Assembly: GCA_020718785.1 (NCBI GenBank)
Contig: DYRK01000247.1
Location: forward strand, 1,483 to 8,404
Direction of reading: 5' to 3'
DNA from: Desulfatirhabdium butyrativorans
GTDB lineage: Bacteria > Desulfobacterota > Desulfobacteria > Desulfobacterales > DYRK01
Length of the DNA: 6,922 bases
Part shown: positions 4,838-6,922 of the stretch, in pieces
Layout: every line of letters starts with the position of its first letter
Position numbering within the stretch: the stretch's first letter is position 1
The notes under the pieces: model-generated
The model's input: only the letters and a program-made list of their open reading frames with translations
What the model was told of the DNA's origin: nothing
The model's database searches: none
Program-made: the position numbers and the translations under genes

Positions 4838-6682
4838 TTGAATCCGTTTTATAAAAATCTGGCATTATGGCTTGTCATCACACTGATGATGATAATGCTT
4901 TACAATCTTTTCAATCAGCAGACCCAGCCCGAAACAAGCATAAGTTATACCCAGTTTCTTTCCATGGTGGATGACGCGCGGATAGCGGAAGTCATTATTC
5001 AGGGACAGGAACTGCTGGTTACCGACGTTGAACGGAATCACTTCAAAATATATGCGCCGCAGGATGATGATCTGATCAAACGCCTTGAACAGAAAGGGGT
5101 TTCCGTCAAAGCAAAGCCGCCCGCGGAACCGCCGTGGTTCGTGTCGCTTCTGGTTTCATGGTTTCCCATGATTGTGCTGATCGGAGTATGGATTTTTTTC
5201 ATGCGTCAGATGCAGTCCGGCGGAGGCAAAGCCCTTTCTTTCGGCAAGAGCCGCGCCCGGCTGCTCTCGGAACAGTCGGACAAAGTGACTTTCGAGGATG
5301 TGGCAGGTATTGACGAGGCTAAAGAAGAACTGGAAGAGATTGTCGAGTTTCTGAAAGACCCCAAAAAATTCACCCGGTTAGGCGGAAGGATTCCCAAAGG
5401 CGTTCTGCTGATGGGACCTCCGGGTACCGGAAAAACGCTGCTGGGAAGAGCCATTGCCGGGGAAGCCGGAGTTCCTTTTTTCAGCATAAGCGGCTCGGAT
5501 TTTGTTGAAATGTTTGTAGGGGTGGGCGCAAGTAGGGTAAGAGACCTTTTCGTCCAGGGAAAAAAGAATGCGCCCTGTATTATCTTTATTGACGAGATTG
5601 ACGCGGTGGGCAGACATCGCGGTGCAGGACTCGGCGGCGGTCATGATGAAAGAGAGCAGACTCTGAATCAGCTGCTGGTGGAAATGGACGGATTCGAATC
5701 CAACGAAGGCGTGATTCTGATTGCAGCGACCAACCGCCCCGATGTGTTGGATCCCGCGCTGACCCGTCCCGGACGATTTGACCGGCAGGTAGTGGTTTCT
5801 CTGCCGGATATCCGGGGGCGTGAGAAAATTCTCAATGTCCACATGCGGAAAACTCCTCTCGCGGCAGATGTGGATGCGCTGGTGCTTGCAAAAGGAACGC
5901 CGGGTTTTTCCGGCGCTGATCTGGAAAATCTGGTGAACGAAGCCGCGCTGCTGGCTGCCAAGCGGAATAAAGAAAAAATCGGGATGAGCGATTTCGAAGA
6001 TGCCAAAGACAAAGTGTATATGGGCATGGAGCGCAAATCTCTTGTACTCACGGACGAAGACAAGAAAGTGACAGCCTATCATGAAGGCGGACATGCGCTC
6101 GCTGCACGTTTTCTTCCGGGAACCGATCCCGTGAACAAAATAACGATTATTCCCAGGGGCAGAGCATTGGGTCTCACATGGTATTTGCCTGAAGAGCGAT
6201 ACAGCAGATTCAAAGATCAGTATGAAAGCGAACTGTCGGTAGCTTTCGGGGGACGGGTTGCCGAAGAATTAGTATTCAACCGCATCAGTTCCGGAGCTTC
6301 TCAGGATATCAAGCAGGCAACCCAACTGGCAGAAATCATGGTACGTTCTCTGGGCATGAGCGAGGAACTCGGACCCATTTCTTATGCAAAGAGCGAAGAG
6401 CATATTTTTCTGGGCAGAGAAATTGCCCAGCATCGTGATTATTCCGAAGAAACAGCAAAGAAAATTGATTCGGAGGTTACCAAGCTGATCGTAGCCGCAT
6501 ATAACCGCGCAAAACAGGTATTGAAGGAAAATATAGATATCCTTCACAAGCTGGCTGATCTTCTGCTGGAAAAGGAAACGGTTCTGGGAAATGAATTGGA
6601 CGAACTTATTTTCTCCATGCGCCCCGGTATTGTTCTGCCCTCAAAGAAAATCAGCACAGAGGGAATGCTGAAATCCAAATAG
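4838..6682 (+). CDS. ftsH: ATP-dependent zinc metalloprotease FtsH
   Basis: Hexameric inner-membrane AAA+ protease that extracts and degrades misfolded membrane proteins and selected soluble regulators. The product is 614 residues, slightly shorter than the E. coli protein. Transmembrane helix 1 is at about 6-25, a periplasmic FtsH-extracellular domain at 30-97 and transmembrane helix 2 at about 100-122. The AAA+ module shows Walker A GPPGTGKT (193-200), pore loop FVGVG (226-230), Walker B IIFIDEID (248-255) and the second region of homology at about 297-316 with arginine fingers Arg310 and Arg313. The protease domain has zinc motif HEGGH (415-419), with catalytic Glu416, and third ligand Asp490 in SGASQD. 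Small departures are HEGGH rather than the common HEAGH, and LLGRAIAG rather than LLAKAIAG after Walker A; neither removes a catalytic residue. Translation starts at TTG behind a strong ribosome binding site. tilS lies upstream, and a terminator-like hairpin follows 40 bp after the stop. Confidence 0.99.
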   Translation: MNPFYKNLALWLVITLMMIMLYNLFNQQTQPETSISYTQFLSMVDDARIAEVIIQGQELLVTDVERNHFKIYAPQDDDLIKRLEQKGVSVKAKPPAEPPWFVSLLVSWFPMIVLIGVWIFFMRQMQSGGGKALSFGKSRARLLSEQSDKVTFEDVAGIDEAKEELEEIVEFLKDPKKFTRLGGRIPKGVLLMGPPGTGKTLLGRAIAGEAGVPFFSISGSDFVEMFVGVGASRVRDLFVQGKKNAPCIIFIDEIDAVGRHRGAGLGGGHDEREQTLNQLLVEMDGFESNEGVILIAATNRPDVLDPALTRPGRFDRQVVVSLPDIRGREKILNVHMRKTPLAADVDALVLAKGTPGFSGADLENLVNEAALLAAKRNKEKIGMSDFEDAKDKVYMGMERKSLVLTDEDKKVTAYHEGGHALAARFLPGTDPVNKITIIPRGRALGLTWYLPEERYSRFKDQYESELSVAFGGRVAEELVFNRISSGASQDIKQATQLAEIMVRSLGMSEELGPISYAKSEEHIFLGREIAQHRDYSEETAKKIDSEVTKLIVAAYNRAKQVLKENIDILHKLADLLLEKETVLGNELDELIFSMRPGIVLPSKKISTEGMLKSK

Positions 6683-6722
6683 TGTATGCTAAACCATATA
6701 TTTTCAGACATCGGACAGCCTG

Positions 6723-6755
6723 AAAAACTGAGTTTCTCAGAGAAACTCAGTTTTT
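6723..6755 (+). terminator. Rho-independent terminator downstream of ftsH
   Basis: A perfect 15-bp inverted repeat (AAAAACTGAGTTTCT at 6723-6737, AGAAACTCAGTTTTT at 6741-6755) has a 3-base loop and ends in a T5 run, 40 bp past the ftsH stop. The A-run/T-run symmetry means it could stop transcription in both directions. The stem is only moderately GC-rich and the T-tract is part of the stem, so efficiency is uncertain. Confidence 0.75.
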
Positions 6756-6796
6756 AAAATGTAAGAAAACTTTTGTCAGGGTACTTATAAGATTGG

Positions 6797-6904
6797 CATT
6801 TCAGCACTCAGATACAAAAAAAACGACTTGCAAAGTCGTTTTACTGTAAAACGATTTTGCAAATCGTTTCAAAGTCCGGAGTGCTGAAATGAAATTTCAG
6901 CACT
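6797..6904. repeat. Nested palindrome cluster with mutually exclusive hairpins
   Basis: A perfect 13-bp outer pair (CATTTCAGCACTC at 6797-6809, GAGTGCTGAAATG at 6879-6891) encloses two hairpins. One has a 10-bp stem with loop GCA (6820-6842), the other a 9-bp stem with loop TGC (6849-6869). The right outer arm can instead pair with a third copy of the arm: AGTGCTGAAAT (6880-6890) with ATTTCAGCACT (6894-6904), 11 bp with loop GAA. Only one of these pairings can form at a time. The two inner hairpins are near-duplicates of each other. The cluster lies in front of a Shine-Dalgarno-like site at the window edge. It could be a leader switch, a transcription-attenuation region or a small palindromic mobile element; nothing here decides. 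Confidence 0.85.
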
Positions 6905-6915
6905 TGGGAAGAGTT

Positions 6916-6922
6916 AGGAGGA
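6916..6922 (+). promoter_or_regulatory. Shine-Dalgarno-like site for a gene beyond the right edge
   Basis: AGGAGGA ends the window and resembles the strong site used by ftsH. A plus-strand gene probably starts within about ten bases outside. After ftsH many bacteria carry folP (dihydropteroate synthase), but no coding sequence of the next gene is visible, so its identity is a guess. The 240 bases between the ftsH stop and the edge hold no gene, only the palindromes described. Confidence 0.5.

Noticed and set aside
5378..6094. A 238-codon minus-strand frame opposite ftsH.
   Set aside because: It is a shadow of the conserved AAA+ coding sequence with no family resemblance or plausible start signals.
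4838..6682. HEGGH in FtsH as a disabled protease site.
   Set aside because: The HExxH histidines and glutamate and the third ligand Asp490 are all present; the Ala-to-Gly change is at a non-catalytic position.
6801..6888. CAGCACTC and GAGTGCTG resemble the two halves of a CIRCE operator for HrcA.
   Set aside because: CIRCE halves are nine bases apart; here about 70 bases separate them, and the arms fit the longer 13-bp palindrome better.

Overview
This is a compact bacterial housekeeping window with four protein genes and one RNA gene. Working inward from the left edge, dnaK and grpE lie on the minus strand (Hsp70 chaperone and its nucleotide exchange factor, in the order grpE then dnaK along the transcript). 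Next comes a signal recognition particle (SRP) RNA gene on the minus strand. Then tilS (tRNA-Ile lysidine synthetase) and ftsH (membrane AAA+ metalloprotease) lie on the plus strand. The window ends in a Shine-Dalgarno-like AGGAGGA whose gene would start just outside.

The organism looks like a diderm (Gram-negative-type) bacterium. DnaK carries the insert in its nucleotide-binding domain (about residues 76-110) that Gram-negative DnaK proteins have and Gram-positive ones lack. The tilS-ftsH order, probably followed by another gene, fits Desulfobacterota/deltaproteobacteria, but that placement is inference. The SRP RNA is the long form with an Alu domain, best known from Firmicutes, which makes the combination worth noting.

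Layout: 1-42, tandem heptamers; 45-1958, dnaK(-); 2049-2636, grpE(-); 2637-2903, a leader/intergenic stretch with an imperfect 29-bp inverted repeat, a promoter candidate and a second heptamer-like patch; 2904-3155, SRP RNA(-); 3156-3320, a divergent promoter region; 3321-4718, tilS(+); 4740-4805, a very long hairpin built of heptamers; 4838-6682, ftsH(+, TTG start); 6723-6755, a terminator-like hairpin; 6797-6904, a nested cluster of palindromes with mutually exclusive pairings.

Functionally the genes concern protein quality control and translation: DnaK/GrpE refold proteins, FtsH degrades failed membrane and cytosolic proteins, SRP RNA targets nascent membrane proteins to the membrane, and TilS lets tRNA-Ile(CAU) decode AUA codons. 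No defence, mobile-gene or otherwise novel protein system is visible. The unexplained content is all in the intergenic DNA: heptamer-periodic repeats at three places, and dense palindromes around grpE, before ftsH and after ftsH.
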